Part shown: piece by piece, positions 48,841 through 60,895 of the stretch
Layout: each line of letters begins with the position of its first letter
How positions within the stretch are numbered: position 1 is the first letter of the stretch
From: Amaurobius ferox
Lineage: Eukaryota > Arthropoda > Arachnida > Araneae > Amaurobiidae
Direction of reading: 5' to 3'
NCBI GenBank assembly: GCA_951213105.1
Contig: OX578144.1
Span: 79,905,801-79,969,800, forward strand
Length of the DNA stretch: 64,000 nt
Notes under the pieces: model-generated
The model's database searches: none
What the model was told of the DNA's origin: nothing
What the model saw: the letters and a program-made list of their open reading frames with translations, nothing else
Translations under genes and position numbers: made by a program

Positions 48841-49570
48841 TTACTTTCCCTGCAATACATTGTAATGTATAGGGAAAGTATTGGAATCATGCCGAAAATC
48901 GCAACTCGAGTTTTCGACGGATCTACACGTTTCGAGACCTCTAGAATACGAAAATACTATTTTTAGCGTGACGTCTGTGTGTCTGTCTGTGCAGATTTTG
49001 TATCCACTCTAACTAAAAAAGTAATTAACCGAATTTCATAAAATTTGGTAGGTAAGTCACTTGTGGGCGAATTTAGTGCTGGTTAGTTTTGAGTACGATT
49101 CGGAATAAAAGAACTCGCCCTTTTTTGCGAAATGGCCCGCAAAAGCTTGTATCCACTCTAACTGAAAAACTGCTGGACCGAATTTCACAAAAATCGGTAG
49201 AAGAGTCACTTGTGGGTTATTCTGGTGCTGATTAGATTTTGGTACGATTCGGAAAAAAATAACCTGCCTTTTTTTGCAAAATGGCTCGCAAAAATCGTCA
49301 AAATATGGACTAAAAGAACTAGGTATACTCAAATATATCCATTAAATGCTCGTTTAATATGTAATTTTTAACAAAGAAAAGAATAAGACCAACCCCATTA
49401 CACTAGGACTAGCCGTTCTCGAGATATTTTATTTTTTTCGTATTTTCTCTACGCCACCTTTGAAAATAAGTCCAGTTATCAAATTGAATTAAACGTGAAT
49501 TAAATTTAATTAAAATAAAGAGAACGTGAATATAAGTCTGCAGGGAAAGTCATGTGCTGCCCACATCAGA
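48841..49570 (-). mobile_element. TCTGATG-family element, subfamily 2, copy G
   Basis: Inverted full-length copy. The 3' hairpin (TTACTTTCCCTGCAATACAT) is at 48841 and CATCAGA closes the 5' end at 49570. It has the same body as copies F and H, including a GTCTGTCTGT seed near 48976. Confidence 0.82.
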
Positions 49571-49633
49571 TTTTTTTCCCCCTGTCAATATAAAACTCGT
49601 CACAGGGGAGAGAAATATACAAATTAACTAGAG

Positions 49634-49936
49634 TAGGGGTGTCAAACTCAATCTTACGAAATGCCAAATTTTTTTTCAAATTATATCAGGGGGCAGGGAT
49701 TCAATTAAACACTAATTTTATATAAAAAATATTTTATTTAAATTTAAAGTATTATACAACAAAATTAAAATAGCATTAAGTCATAAAGGGTTAAAAAAAC
49801 AGCGTATTATTTCCGAGAACCAGGTACTTGACATCTTTTCAGCTTCATTCATGAAATTCATGATTATTAACTGGGGTCGCATTTAAATGCCCCGGTGGCC
49901 GCTCATGACCCGCGGGTTGTATCTTTGACATGCTTG
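49634..49936. mobile_element. 303-bp hAT MITE with 8-bp target duplication
   Basis: The ends are degenerate hAT repeats: TAGGGGTGTCAAACTC on the left, ATCTTTGACATGCTTG on the right. AACTAGAG is duplicated exactly at 49626-49633 and 49937-49944. There is no coding capacity. Confidence 0.82.
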
Positions 49937-49944
49937 AACTAGAG

Positions 49945-51413
49945 TGTGGCTTGACTCAACATTCTCATACCAGAATCTATTTTTAAGTAGCTTGACAGAA
50001 TACTTTTTTTCTTTCAAATTTTACAAGAGAAAATTTAAAAACTCTGTATCGTTGGTCTAAATGATCACAATTATAACATATCACCCTTATTTTAAAGGGC
50101 ATGAAAAAATATTTGATTGATAGCAAGATTGATAGCACCTCCCCCCCCCCCCCGAAAGGGGGATAATGACGTCATAAACACAAAAATGTATCGCGGCTAT
50201 TTTTCACTACATTGATTGCAACTATTTAAGTTCCGTGATCATTGAACCATAAATGATCCCTTTTATGCAGGATTATACCAAACTTTGTCCTATGCTGCCA
50301 TATTAAGACAATATAAAATGCCGATTCAATTTGGAAGTTTTCACTCGAATTTTAAAAAAATTCTATCCAGTTCTAGATTTTTCGATAAAAGAACTGAAGA
50401 TAAAGTTTCGAGAAAATCCATTAATATCTGTGGCAGCTATAGTGTACACAAGAAATCAACCACAAACAGACGGACATAACTCTAAATATAGTCAAAACGT
50501 GTTCAGGAGCTCCTAAAACATATATTAGCATCAAAATCTCGAAACTGAAAATTTTCACTAAGACAATACTTTATACTTCGTGTGCAAAAGTAAAAATAAA
50601 TCAGATACATTTTCACCCCCCCCCCCCATATCGATTCGCGTAACTCTTGGGGTACGTGTACTCCACTTTGGAGTGCACTGCAGTAAAAGAATGACAAGAA
50701 TGGCTTGCCGAGATTGAAACATTCTATTATAAAGAAGCCACCCCATAAACAAGTCAGCAGCTTCAAATAGAAACAATAAAATTTTATGAGTGTAATCAAA
50801 ATATATTCGCCATAAAATTGAATTGTGCGAGCTTCATTAATATTTATTGAGTGCAATATTACAGTAAATCAGAAGGAAAGTAAAAATACATAAATATGTA
50901 ACATAACTACGATAAGCACTCCACATTGTTTTATTACTCAATATGTATCAGGTCGATATGGAAAAGGTCATTCATTTTATATTTAATGTCGTCTCAAAGA
51001 CATAATCTTTTGACTTGTGAAACGCAATAAACCTGAGGTGGTACGGCTGGTTCATGGCTAGGCAAGAACTAGAATGAGTTGACCCCCCCCCCCCCCCCTG
51101 TTGAGCAGTATATCTCAAAGTGAGGTATGCTACTAATGGAGCCAAGGATAGCCTAAGTGGGTTACAATGGAATGTAAGGTTGTAGAGGCAAAACTAAATC
51201 AAATACTATTTGGATCTGAAAGTAGTAATTTATTAAAAGTGGATATTTGATATGAAATTAATTTTTAGCTTAAAAAGTATGAATTTCTCCCTTTTTAAAT
51301 ATTGATTTGCATTTGTCTATGGATATATTTTTGTTGTCCGAGTAATTTTTTAAATTGCTGAAATGTCTCTCTCTTTCTCCCCCGCCCCCACCCCAAAATC
51401 TTCATTTTATCTA
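49945..51413. other. Upstream DNA with several C-runs, no recognised gene
   Basis: C-runs occur at about 50140-50153, 50617-50629 and 51085-51098. The segment 50280-50510 resembles decayed repeat sequence (TTTCACTCGAATTTT, ACAGACGGACATAAC). Confidence 0.4.
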
Positions 51414-53394
51414 TGATAGTCAAAAAATATTTTATCACCGATGCAATAATCAATAGTAAAAGAGGGTAGTTATGGAATGTAGGCCTCATAAAATGTTTGC
51501 GTTGGTAAAGAAGACCGCGGTAATTTTTTGCATTACAAAAGTGCTACATGGTAGGGACATGGTGATCCGCGTTCAACTAAGCTTGAGAACCACTAATGAT
51601 GCTCGATTATTTTATCATTAATGCAATAATCAAGAAAATGTTTGCGTTGGTAAAGAAGATCGCGGTAACTTTTTGTGTTACAAAAGTGGGGGCGGCATGG
51701 TACGGCTATGGTGGTCCGTGGTCAACTAAGCTTGAGAACCAATGCTCTAATGATACTCGGTTATTTTATCATTAAAGCAATAAGCAAGAAAATGCTTGCG
51801 TTGGTAAAGAAGATCGCAGTAACATTTTGTGTTACAAAAGTGGGACATGGTATGGCTATGGTGGTCCGTGGTTAACAAAGCTTGAGAACCAACGCTCTAA
51901 TGATGGTCGGTTATTTTATCATTAAAGCAATAAGCAAGAAAATGTTTGCGTTGGTAAAGAAGATCGGAGTAACTTTTTGTGTTACAAAAGTGGGACATTG
52001 TATAGCTGTGGTGGTCCGTGGTCAACTAAGCTTGAGAACCAATGCTCTAATGATGGTCGGTTATTTTATCATTAAAGCAATAAGCAAGAAAATGCTTGCG
52101 TTGGTAAAGAAGATCGCGGTAACTTTTTGTGTTACAAAAGTGGGACATGGTATGGCTATGGTTGTTCGTGGTCAACTAAGCTTGAGAACCAATGCTCTAA
52201 TGATGGTCGGTTATTTTATCATTAAAGCAATAAGCAAGAAAATGTTTGCGTTGGTAAAGAAGATCGGAGTAACTTTTTGTGTTACAAAAGTGGGACACGG
52301 TATAGCTGTGGTGGTCCGTGGTCAACTAAGCTTGAGAACCAATGCTCTAATGATGGTCGGTTATTTTATCATTAAAGCAATAAGCAAGAAAATGCTTGCG
52401 TTGGTAAAGAAGATCGCGGTAACTTTTTGTGTTACAAAAGTGGGACATGTTTTGGCTATGGTTGTTCGTGGTCAACTAAGCTTGAGAACCAATGCTCTAA
52501 TGATGGTCGGTTATTTTATCATTAAAGCAATAAGCAAGAAAATGTTTGCGTTGGTAAAGAAGATCGGAGTAACTTTTTGTGTTACAAAAGTGGGACACGG
52601 TATAGCTGTGGTGGTCCGTGGTCAACTAAGCTTGAGAACCAATGCTCTAATGATGGTCGGTTATTTTATCATTAAAGCAATAAGCAAGAAAATGCTTGCG
52701 TTGGTAAAGAAGATCGCGGTAACTTTTTGTGTTACAAAAGTGGGACATGTTTTGGCTATGGTTGTTCGTGGTCAACTAAGCTTGAGAACCAATGCTCTAA
52801 TGATGGTCGGTTATTTTATCATTAAAGCAATAAGCAAGAAAATGCTTGCGTTGGTAAAGAAGATCGCAGTAACTTTTTGTGTTACAAAAGTGGGACATGG
52901 TACGGCTATGGTGGTCCGTGGTCAACTAAGCTTGAGAACCAACGCTCTAATGATACTCGGTTATTTTATCATTAAAGCAATAAGCAAGAAAATGTTTGCG
53001 TTGGTAAAGAAGATCGCAGTAACTTTTTGTGTTACAAAAGTGGGACATGGTATAGCTGTGGTGGTCCGTGGTCAACTAAGCTTGAGAACCAATGCTCTAA
53101 TGATGGTCGGTTATTTTATCATTAAAGCAATAAGCAAGAAAATGCTTGCGTTGGTAAAGAAGATCGCGGTAACTTTTTGTGTTACAAAAGTGGGACATGG
53201 TATGGCTATGGTTGTTCGTGGTCAACTAAGCTTGAGAACCAATGCTCTAATGATGGTCGGTTATTTTATCATTAAAGCAATAAGCAAGAAAATGCTTGCG
53301 TTGGTAAAGAAGATCGCGGTAACTTTTTGTGTTACAAAAATGGGACATGGTATGGCTATGGTGGTCCGTGGTCGACTAAGCTTGAGAACCACTG
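51414..53394. repeat. 150-bp tandem array, about 13 units, with 300-bp higher-order period
   Basis: Units run from TGATGGTCGGTTATTTTATC to GCTTGAGAACCAATGCTCTA. From 51901 on, every unit is exactly 150 bp. Two unit types alternate (ATGTTTGCG with GATCGGAGT versus ATGCTTGCG with GATCGCGGT), giving A-B dimers at 51901-52800. The last unit ends GAGAACCACTG at 53394, which looks like a hAT terminal repeat. Because 150 is a multiple of three, a 529-codon frame is open through the array. Every 50-residue block repeats identically and there is no host-like start, so I do not call it a gene. Confidence 0.95.
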
Positions 53395-54649
53395 CTCTAG
53401 AGACAGGTTCAGCCCTCTCAGCGAAGTATTCAGTTCAAATGACAGATGGATTAAAGTTTTGTCCCATCTAACTTTATCATATAAATCTGAAAAAATTATA
53501 TACATTATATATTGTTTCCCACTAATAATTTTTGAACAGCTCAATTTTAGATTTCACTAATTATCTGAAGAGGGTTTTAACTAGTAATTACACAAATGGT
53601 TTGAATAATCTATAAATCTATATCGACATTTTCCAAACTGTGTTTGTTCATTAGTGGGTACACGCGGGAAACGGATCGATGAATGACATACATTACGAGA
53701 TGACTTGATATTCGTCTATAGACTGAGCATCTGTCATAACGTTAAGGGCAGAGAACTCATCTGTTGTATAAACAACTTTTCAAATCTATAATGCAGTACA
53801 CGTTTTCATAAAGCACAGGCAGAGCTAGCTAGCTGATACCGAAACTTCGGAGAAACTTTTTAGTTCCGCTAGAACCACCGGACATCACAAGAGAGTGCAT
53901 TGTTTTTTCTTCAGAAAACCACAATTGAACAGGGAATTTAGGGAGATAATGCAAAGACTGTTCTGCACGAAAAAAGAACACAGCACACTTCGTGGGAAAA
54001 AGCACTTCACCCGTTGAGAAAGCATATTTAATTAGCGCGAATGTGAAGGGGAAGGGGGTATAGGGGTGTGAGAGACAGAAAACCGTGAAAATGAGATTAG
54101 AACTAGAGGGTAAAGATAAAGAAGTGCAATTCCAAAATCATAATTAATTTCTAAGCATGCAGAGGTATACTATGAGCACTGACTAGCATAACTGGACTAG
54201 CATAACCCATCTGCCGCTACAAGCAAAGTGAAGAAAATTGAAATCCGACATAGGTATTTCCATAGTTCACCACTGTCTTGTCAAGGCCCAGGCTCGCAAG
54301 GTTGAAGTTCACCTTGAAATTATATATGAGTGGGAAGTAATCATCATCAATGGTTCGACAGCCCACTGTGGGCCTTGGCTTTCCCTAGAAGTTCCTTCCA
54401 AGTGACCCACCCCCCTTGGAGCAATGCTTCTCCAATTTTTTATATTTAGAACTTTTTTGTGTGTGTGTGGTTTTGTTATTATCTATTCTTATCAAATATC
54501 TTGCCCATTTCATTTTGTTAATTTTAATGTAATTTATAAAATCAGAATTTTTATATAATCTGTATAAGTTCGAAATTGTATTTTTTTCTCCAAATATTAT
54601 TTTCCTGAGTTCCACCAAAAATACTGCGCAAAGGTAATAATAATAAAAA
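53395..54649. other. Upstream DNA with no recognised gene
   Basis: At about 54335-54420 lies a TCATCATCAATGGTTCGACA ... GGGCCTTGGC segment, the style of a retroposon 3' region. The rest is unrecognised. Confidence 0.4.
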
Positions 54650-55417
54650 TCCGATGTGGGCAGCACATGACTTTCCCTGCAGACTTATATCCACGTTCTC
54701 TTTATTTTAATTAAATTTATTTCACTTTTAATTCAATTTTCTTTCTCATTCGGTAACCGGACTTATTTTCAAAGGTGGCGTAGAGAAAATAGGAAAAACT
54801 AAAATATCTCGAGAACGGCTAGTCCTAGTGTAATGGGGTTGTCCTTATTATTTTCTTCGTTAAAAATTACGTATTAAACAAGCATTTAATGGATATATTT
54901 GAGCTTACGTAGTTCTTTAGTTTAGATTTTGACGATTTTTGCGGGCCATTTTGCAAAAAAAGGCGGATTATTTTTTTCCGAATCGTACCAAAATCTAATC
55001 AGCACCAGGGTGACCCATTAGTGACTCATCTACTGAATTTTGTGAAATTCCGTCCATTAGTTTTTCAGTTACAGTGGATACAAACTTTTGCGGGCCATTT
55101 CGCAAAAAAAGGCGGGTTCTTTTATCCCGAATCCTACCCAAAACTAATCAGCACCAGACTCGCCCACAAGTGAATTACCTACCAAATTTTGTGAAATTCG
55201 GTCAATTAGTTTTTTAATTAGAGTGGATACAAAATCTGCACAGACAGACAGACAGACAGACAGACACACAGACACACACACAGACGTCACGCTAAAAATA
55301 GTTTTTTCGTATTCTAGAGGTCTCGAAACGTGTAGATCCGTCGAAAACTCGAGTTGCGATTTTCGACATGATTCCAATACTTTCCCTATACATTACCATG
55401 TATTGCAGGGAAAGTAA
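54650..55417 (+). mobile_element. TCTGATG-family element, subfamily 2, copy H
   Basis: Full length from TCCGATGTGGGCAGCACATG (one change from the start consensus) to the terminal hairpin and AAAGTAA at 55417. A (GACA)n seed at about 55242-55263 is expanded relative to copies F and G. Confidence 0.82.
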
Positions 55418-55433
55418 AAATGGATAAGTAATA

Positions 55434-55690
55434 TGGTAGACACTCTCATTGCAGATAACAATGTCCATGGACCGGTTTCGTACTTATTATGTATTCATTA
55501 GCATGGAATAACCGTTAACTGCAATTGCCAACAAAAAGAACTTGCGATTTGCCGCGATTTTGCGAACTTCTATGGGAATTGACAATTTCAGTTCTTCATC
55601 GTAGCCGGCATAAAATTCATATATAATTTAGTTCGGGCTACAGGAATTCTTATGATTTTGAACTTGGCCTTTGCAGCTTCGTGCAGCTCG
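55434..55690 (-). mobile_element. Penelope-like-element-style repeat fragment with hammerhead motif, copy 2
   Basis: Sister of 38965-39250. The shared blocks are the hammerhead core and a GTAGCC(G)-containing stretch downstream. It starts about 17 bp after copy H ends. No coding sequence remains. Confidence 0.5.
55465..55506 (-). ncRNA. Hammerhead-ribozyme-like motif, copy 2
   Basis: Minus strand: stem I CCATG (55506-55502) pairs perfectly with CATGG (55469-55465). The core CTAATGA is at 55501-55495, stem II is ATAC / GTAC with loop ATAATAA, then GAAA, palindromic stem III ACCGGT and cleavage triplet GTC ending at 55470. As in copy 1, core position 5 is A rather than G, so it is presumably inactive. 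The shared change suggests that the progenitor already had it or that both descend from one dead copy. Confidence 0.65.
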
Positions 55691-57759
55691 AGATAAAAAC
55701 TCATTCCGGCTGCACTCCGTCTCCTGCAACTTTCGTCACTTTAAAAAATTAAAGAGTGCGGGCGCATTGGCAGCCATAATTCGTCCTAAACATAGTCCAA
55801 CACCTACAATCACATGACATATAAATAGAAGACTGAAGTAAATTGAAAATCTCAAAGTCTATCTATTTAAGTATCGGTCCAAATGAAGTGATTTTTTTAA
55901 ATAATACTTATAATAATCTTACAATCTCATTTAAAAAGCCAAATCGATATATCCTAAATTGACGAATTTAGATCTTTGTATTTTTATTTCCATTTCCCCA
56001 GGTAACAGATGTCTTTAGGATTTCCAGTTGTGATAATTGCTCTCTGATGTGAAAATGCGCTGGGTCTCTTTGTTCGGAATGCCTTTCTGCAATTTTTTGC
56101 GATTTTTAAAAATCTGTATAAAAAAAACTATAGGCTTTCTGGATAATCTGGGTTTTGTGGCCAACGCGCAATATCTTTGGCTTCAGTTAAAAAAAATTGA
56201 AATCGTACTTGAAATTTGAAGGAGAAGATAGCTTTTAACATAGCCCCTCTTTCTGTCCTCATGTCTCATTTTAGACATTTTTTTTATTTTTTTTTCAAAT
56301 ATTTAAAAATCTATTAAATGTTTTGAAAATTTCGGGCAACTCCGGAACGTTAGCTACATTAAAGAAAAAAAAAAGCAAACTTCTAAGCCAAGTAGGGGTT
56401 TCGGAATAGAGAGAGAGCACATACAAACAAACATTGTTACAAACAAACATGGATTTTATCAATCAAACGCAATGTGACAAAGAGAAGTAAAACACATTTA
56501 AGCATTCATTTGTTGATTAAAATATTACACTGTAAGGATAAAATCACCCATAAAACACCGGGTTCGACTCAACCATTTTGTTCCAAACAGCAACGTTCGT
56601 TCGATAAGGACTTATGAATGGATCGATGATGGATGCGCAGATATTGTTAGTTTGTCAACTCTCGCACAAGAAGAACAATAACTTTCCAACAATGGATGAG
56701 GTAAAATACTCGTATAAATAACACACAGGGAGAAGAACGGAAAACTGAAATATACATGACATAACGAAAATGGTATTTATTTCGCATAAAGAATGAAGAA
56801 ATCGATGGCTGGCAGTGGTAAATGATTCATAAAAGATTGTGCCTTTGCAATTTCGACGAGAATTGGGCAGGAAAATATGTTTTTCTCTAAGTAATTGCCG
56901 CCAGTGATTTATTGGTGGTATGATGGGAAATCCAAATAAAGATCTATTATGATAGTGTTACAGGGCAGCCCATACAAACCGTGTGCCCCCTACAAACATT
57001 TATCACGGACCGACGATTTTCTTCGCTTTAAGAATTTTTCCTGTTCTCTTCCTCAAAGAAATGTGTTGGAAATTCGGGCCCCCCTCTGGAGCCCTTGCCC
57101 TTCACTTGAGTGGTGTCTGCCCCCTTTTAGGTGGTCCTGAGTGTTATAATAACGTATCACCTGGATTTGCGGATATTTTAAGCATTTTTCATATCCCGTA
57201 ACATAACTCTTTGAACAATTGGCATATTCTGTATTATATCATATATATGTATCTTCTGTGGAAAAAAAAATCAAACATCTCAAACTTGCAGAAAGTTGTC
57301 ACGCTGCTGACATTTCGCTAAATTTGCTGTCAGGTTCGTGCGACTCGGACATCACCATAATGGCAGTCGGTTTCTGTATATGATGCTTTTTAGCTAGGAT
57401 ACATTTTAAAGACAGGGAATGATAGATATGAGGTAATTGTAACAATATAGTTATACTGAACCTTGTGGGTACATAACCTCTATGTTTCAGATTTTAGGAT
57501 TTTATTCATTGTGACCGACACTGCAGACCGAGCATACAGAGAGAGAAATTGAAAAGATTCTCATATTATTTGTGATGGAAAAGTATGAGTATCACATTAT
57601 GATCTCGTAGCGAGTAAGGCGGTTAAAAAAAATACTGAATGGAAAACTAATGCTGAAAGGCAATAATTTATTGCTTTCTCAAAAGTTTCTGTTTAGTACA
57701 TTTTTTATTTTAGAATCAATGTCAGAATTTTTTCGAGATTTTGTATATCTTTTTAACCA
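55691..57759. other. Upstream DNA with no recognised gene
   Basis: Mixed composition. The 56950-57140 segment is more G+C-rich (GGCAGCCCATACAAACCGTG) and has open frames on one strand, but no domain is visible. The remainder is A+T-rich. Confidence 0.4.
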
Positions 57760-58245
57760 CCTACATAATTCATAAAATTATAAAAACTTTGATTAAAGCA
57801 ACATACAACACAAAAATAATAGTGTCGAACGGTTTCAAAGGCAAGACACAGCCTCCTTTGCCAGGACCAACACGAAACGTAATCTTCACTCGTCAGAGCA
57901 ATATGGCAACTGATGGAAGAACGGCAAACGTGTTTGAAGCTGGAAAAGGGGTTACAAACGGTGAATGTAGGAAAAAAGAGATAGAACAAACACCATGGAG
58001 GAAGGAACTGGTAATAGGACACTATGAATGCATGATAAAATACCAAATAGGTAAGTAAACGTTTATCAAAAGATTCAAAGAGCACTGCTTCAGTAACTAT
58101 TAAGTATCCTTATCAAATTTAAAAAGGCAACTTACCGGTTTCAGAAGTTAAATGAGTCGTCCAAACCAGCCGATGATGACGCCACTTCTTACCTTCGAAA
58201 CCGGTCGACATTATTTTTGCGTTATATGTTGCTTTAAATGAATTC
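57760..58245. mobile_element. Short inverted-repeat element or paired retroposon ends
   Basis: AAAGCAACATACAACACAAA at 57796 and its continuation through ACGGTTTCAAAGGCAAG are matched in reverse by CTTACCTTCGAAACCGGTCG to TATGTTGCTTT at 58188-58235. The arms are about 50 bp with several mismatches. GAAACCGGTC recalls the hammerhead family, but no complete core was found here. Confidence 0.5.
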
Positions 58246-59156
58246 TTTTATGATTTTATTGCATTAGTAGCAGTTTAAGCTGTACGTAGACCACTAATGC
58301 TTTTATCGCGAAATTTATAAAAGAATGAATCACTACTTCCTATCAACCCTAAATAATCCTGGCATCTTAATCGATGTTAATCCGTTCATGCAACCTCCAG
58401 CCGCACGCATGAGAAAACCGAATAGAAATTCACAAAGTATTTTGGGTAAACGCAAAATTGGAAAGTTAGAAGCGGGGGGCAGAAATGCAAAGCCGCGGCA
58501 TTTTCATAACCTTTAATGCAACTGAATTTACATTAAATCAAAGTGTTTTACGAATTCCATTTTCGCTGAACCATTTCGCATTAACCCGAGTGCTTACATA
58601 AAGCGCTGGAAGAGCTGCAAAACAAATAAAACTTCCAAATTCGGGAATGTCAACGCCACCAACTTTGCGTGAAAACGGAATTGAAAAAACGGGGTACTGT
58701 AAGGCTGAGGGAATTTAATAACTTCTGTAGCCATGCATCAAAATCTCACAGGGCAACAGCGAGAGAATGAGGGAAATTTTTCATTTGCATTCAAATCTTC
58801 CACGTTTATTTTAGCATGAAAAATTTAATATTCCACTAACTCATATATATATTGTAACTCATATATATCTTGACATCTGCAGGTAAATTTTACGGTTTTA
58901 GATTCCTTCTCTTTAAGGTTTAACACCCTCCTTTCTTATATATTAACCAGAACATCGAATATTAACCAGATCTCAAATTTTCAAATACCTCGAATATTCG
59001 AATACCCCGAATAGTTTTTTTCAAATCGTAATACATGATATTTATATTTATTAAACATTATCAATTATTAGTAAATAAATAAAGTAAAATGAAAAAAGTA
59101 AAAAGTGTTATAAACCGAATTAATTTAGAAAAAAAAGAAGCTTTTTATTTTAAATA
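58246..59156. other. Upstream DNA with no recognised gene
   Basis: A 63-codon frame at 58325-58516 (+) has no recognisable domain. The rest is A+T-rich sequence. Confidence 0.4.
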
Positions 59157-59420
59157 CTAAGGGACTCCGCCTCCTGCTCGCTACGCTAGCTAACTCCAGT
59201 ATACCTCGCTTCACGAATCGGGAGGCTTCGCTTCCGACTCGCTGACGCTGTAAATGCCATAGGAAGCAACTTAAATTAATTCCGAGCATAAAATGGATTA
59301 AAAAAATCTTTTTAGAAATAAACGTTACATTTATTTCAAGTTTTTTTTAAATTAAAAATAAACGGCTCATTTTAGAATAAAAAATAAAAAAAAATAACGT
59401 AACCAAATATATTTTTATTT
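59157..59420 (-). mobile_element. Helitron 3'-end fragment
   Basis: On the minus strand the sequence ends GCAGGAGGCGGAGTCCCTTAG at 59157, preceded by repeated GAAGCGAGG / GTAGCGAGC words. This is the same style as the 3' end of the Helitron at 21581 (GAGCAGGGGCAGAGTCCCCTAG). The next base is T on that strand. The 5' limit is not visible. Confidence 0.55.
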
Positions 59421-60547
59421 GAACCGAGCTTATTTATTTCCTAGTTTTTTAATTTTTTTTAGATGATTAGATTCGGCGTAGGGCCTCCTGTTAGAAAACT
59501 TTATTTCCCTATATAAGGGAATTATCAGAGCTGGTAAAACACCAAAATCACCGGGCCGGTTTGATAGTCCCAGTACGCCAATGATTCAACGTAATTATAT
59601 CAATCGTTAATCGTATAAATTTACCTACAAAACGCGATTAAAAAAAAACAAAAAAACAGTAGCATTATGCATGAAATATTTACAAAACTTGAACATTTGC
59701 TCAGAACCTTAATCGCGCCTCTCTTAAAAATGTTTGAACCCTCCGAGATAAGAGATATTTGACCGGGGTGGTGTGTGTGCGGGGGGGGGGGGGGGCGTCC
59801 TCCCTCGTCTTTATGTAATATATATATCTTGACATTAGAGGTGCCTCCTCTATTCTATTTCCATCATCTACCTCTTTTATCCCCATATCTCCCTCATTGA
59901 TTTACATTGTAAGGCGTCTTCATTCAACTCTACCCTTGTTAGTTTCTGGACTGGAAAATCGAAATTTATAGCGTATTAAGTAGTATTGAAGGAATTGTCC
60001 CCTCCCCCCCTTCCTTTTACTTTGAAATTGAAAAATTGCACGCCTTAAATTCTTTTATTTTCCCCTATGAAATATATTATAAGATTATATGTTGTTAGGC
60101 CCATCCTATGACAGGTTGCATAAAGTTGTATAAAAAATGATTTCCTTCCATGGGCCCCCCTGCAGCTATTGCGCTTCTAATATCAAGGGGTACATGCAGA
60201 CCGAGCACCTCTCAATATTATTTATTAATATTATTACGACGTATCCTCAACGTGGCAGTGTACTCTCTCAGGATACAATAATGACTCCAAATTTCTGGAT
60301 ATCAAATACTTTTTATATTTTAAAGCACCAATTACGTAACCTGGAACAATATACATCGAATAGCTCGATAATTATCTTACAAATATCACTAAACAACTGC
60401 CAGATATAATAAAACAGCAATTAATGCTCACCTAATTCACAAAATAGCGGACACTATCTTTAGCACCCATTTATTTCTCTTTTGGACTTCCAAGTTTATT
60501 GGTTCTCTTGCACTAATGAAGGGTATCCACAGCGTATCCTCGATAGG
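59421..60547. other. Upstream DNA with no recognised gene
   Basis: It holds a 16-base G-run at about 59780-59795 and a C-rich patch at about 60000-60010. Short frames only. Confidence 0.45.
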
Positions 60548-60895
60548 GTCGTAGCCAGTGGTTAGAAAAACTACTTTATTATTGTAGTGATCTACAACTA
60601 CATTATGACAAATGTAGTTAACTACAACTACAACTACTTTTTTTAAAAGGTAGTGACTGCAAACTACTTTTAAAATGTAGTCACTACATAATTACGTTTA
60701 TAAGACGAATTTTGCCGCAGCTTCAATTTTCACAAAAAGTTGAGGATATGGGTATACTGTAGTAATTTAACATACTTATTCTGAATAATTAAAATTTACT
60801 GATCAACTTACCAATCTTTACGCTTTTACCCTCTTCTGAAAACAGTAAAACAAAATAAAAGTATAAACTTTAAAATCAAAGACAACGCAAAAAAA

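Noticed and set aside
51882..53471. 529-codon open frame on the plus strand
   Set aside because: It lies in a 150-bp tandem array; 150 is a multiple of three, so any stop-free unit stays open. No domain, signal peptide or independent start context.
57741..58085. 105-codon and 110-codon frames on opposite strands
   Set aside because: They overlap an inverted-repeat element and show no domain or splice logic.
58168..58215. Possible fifth hammerhead near GAAACCGGTC
   Set aside because: The upstream core reads CCGATGA and no stem I pairing was found.
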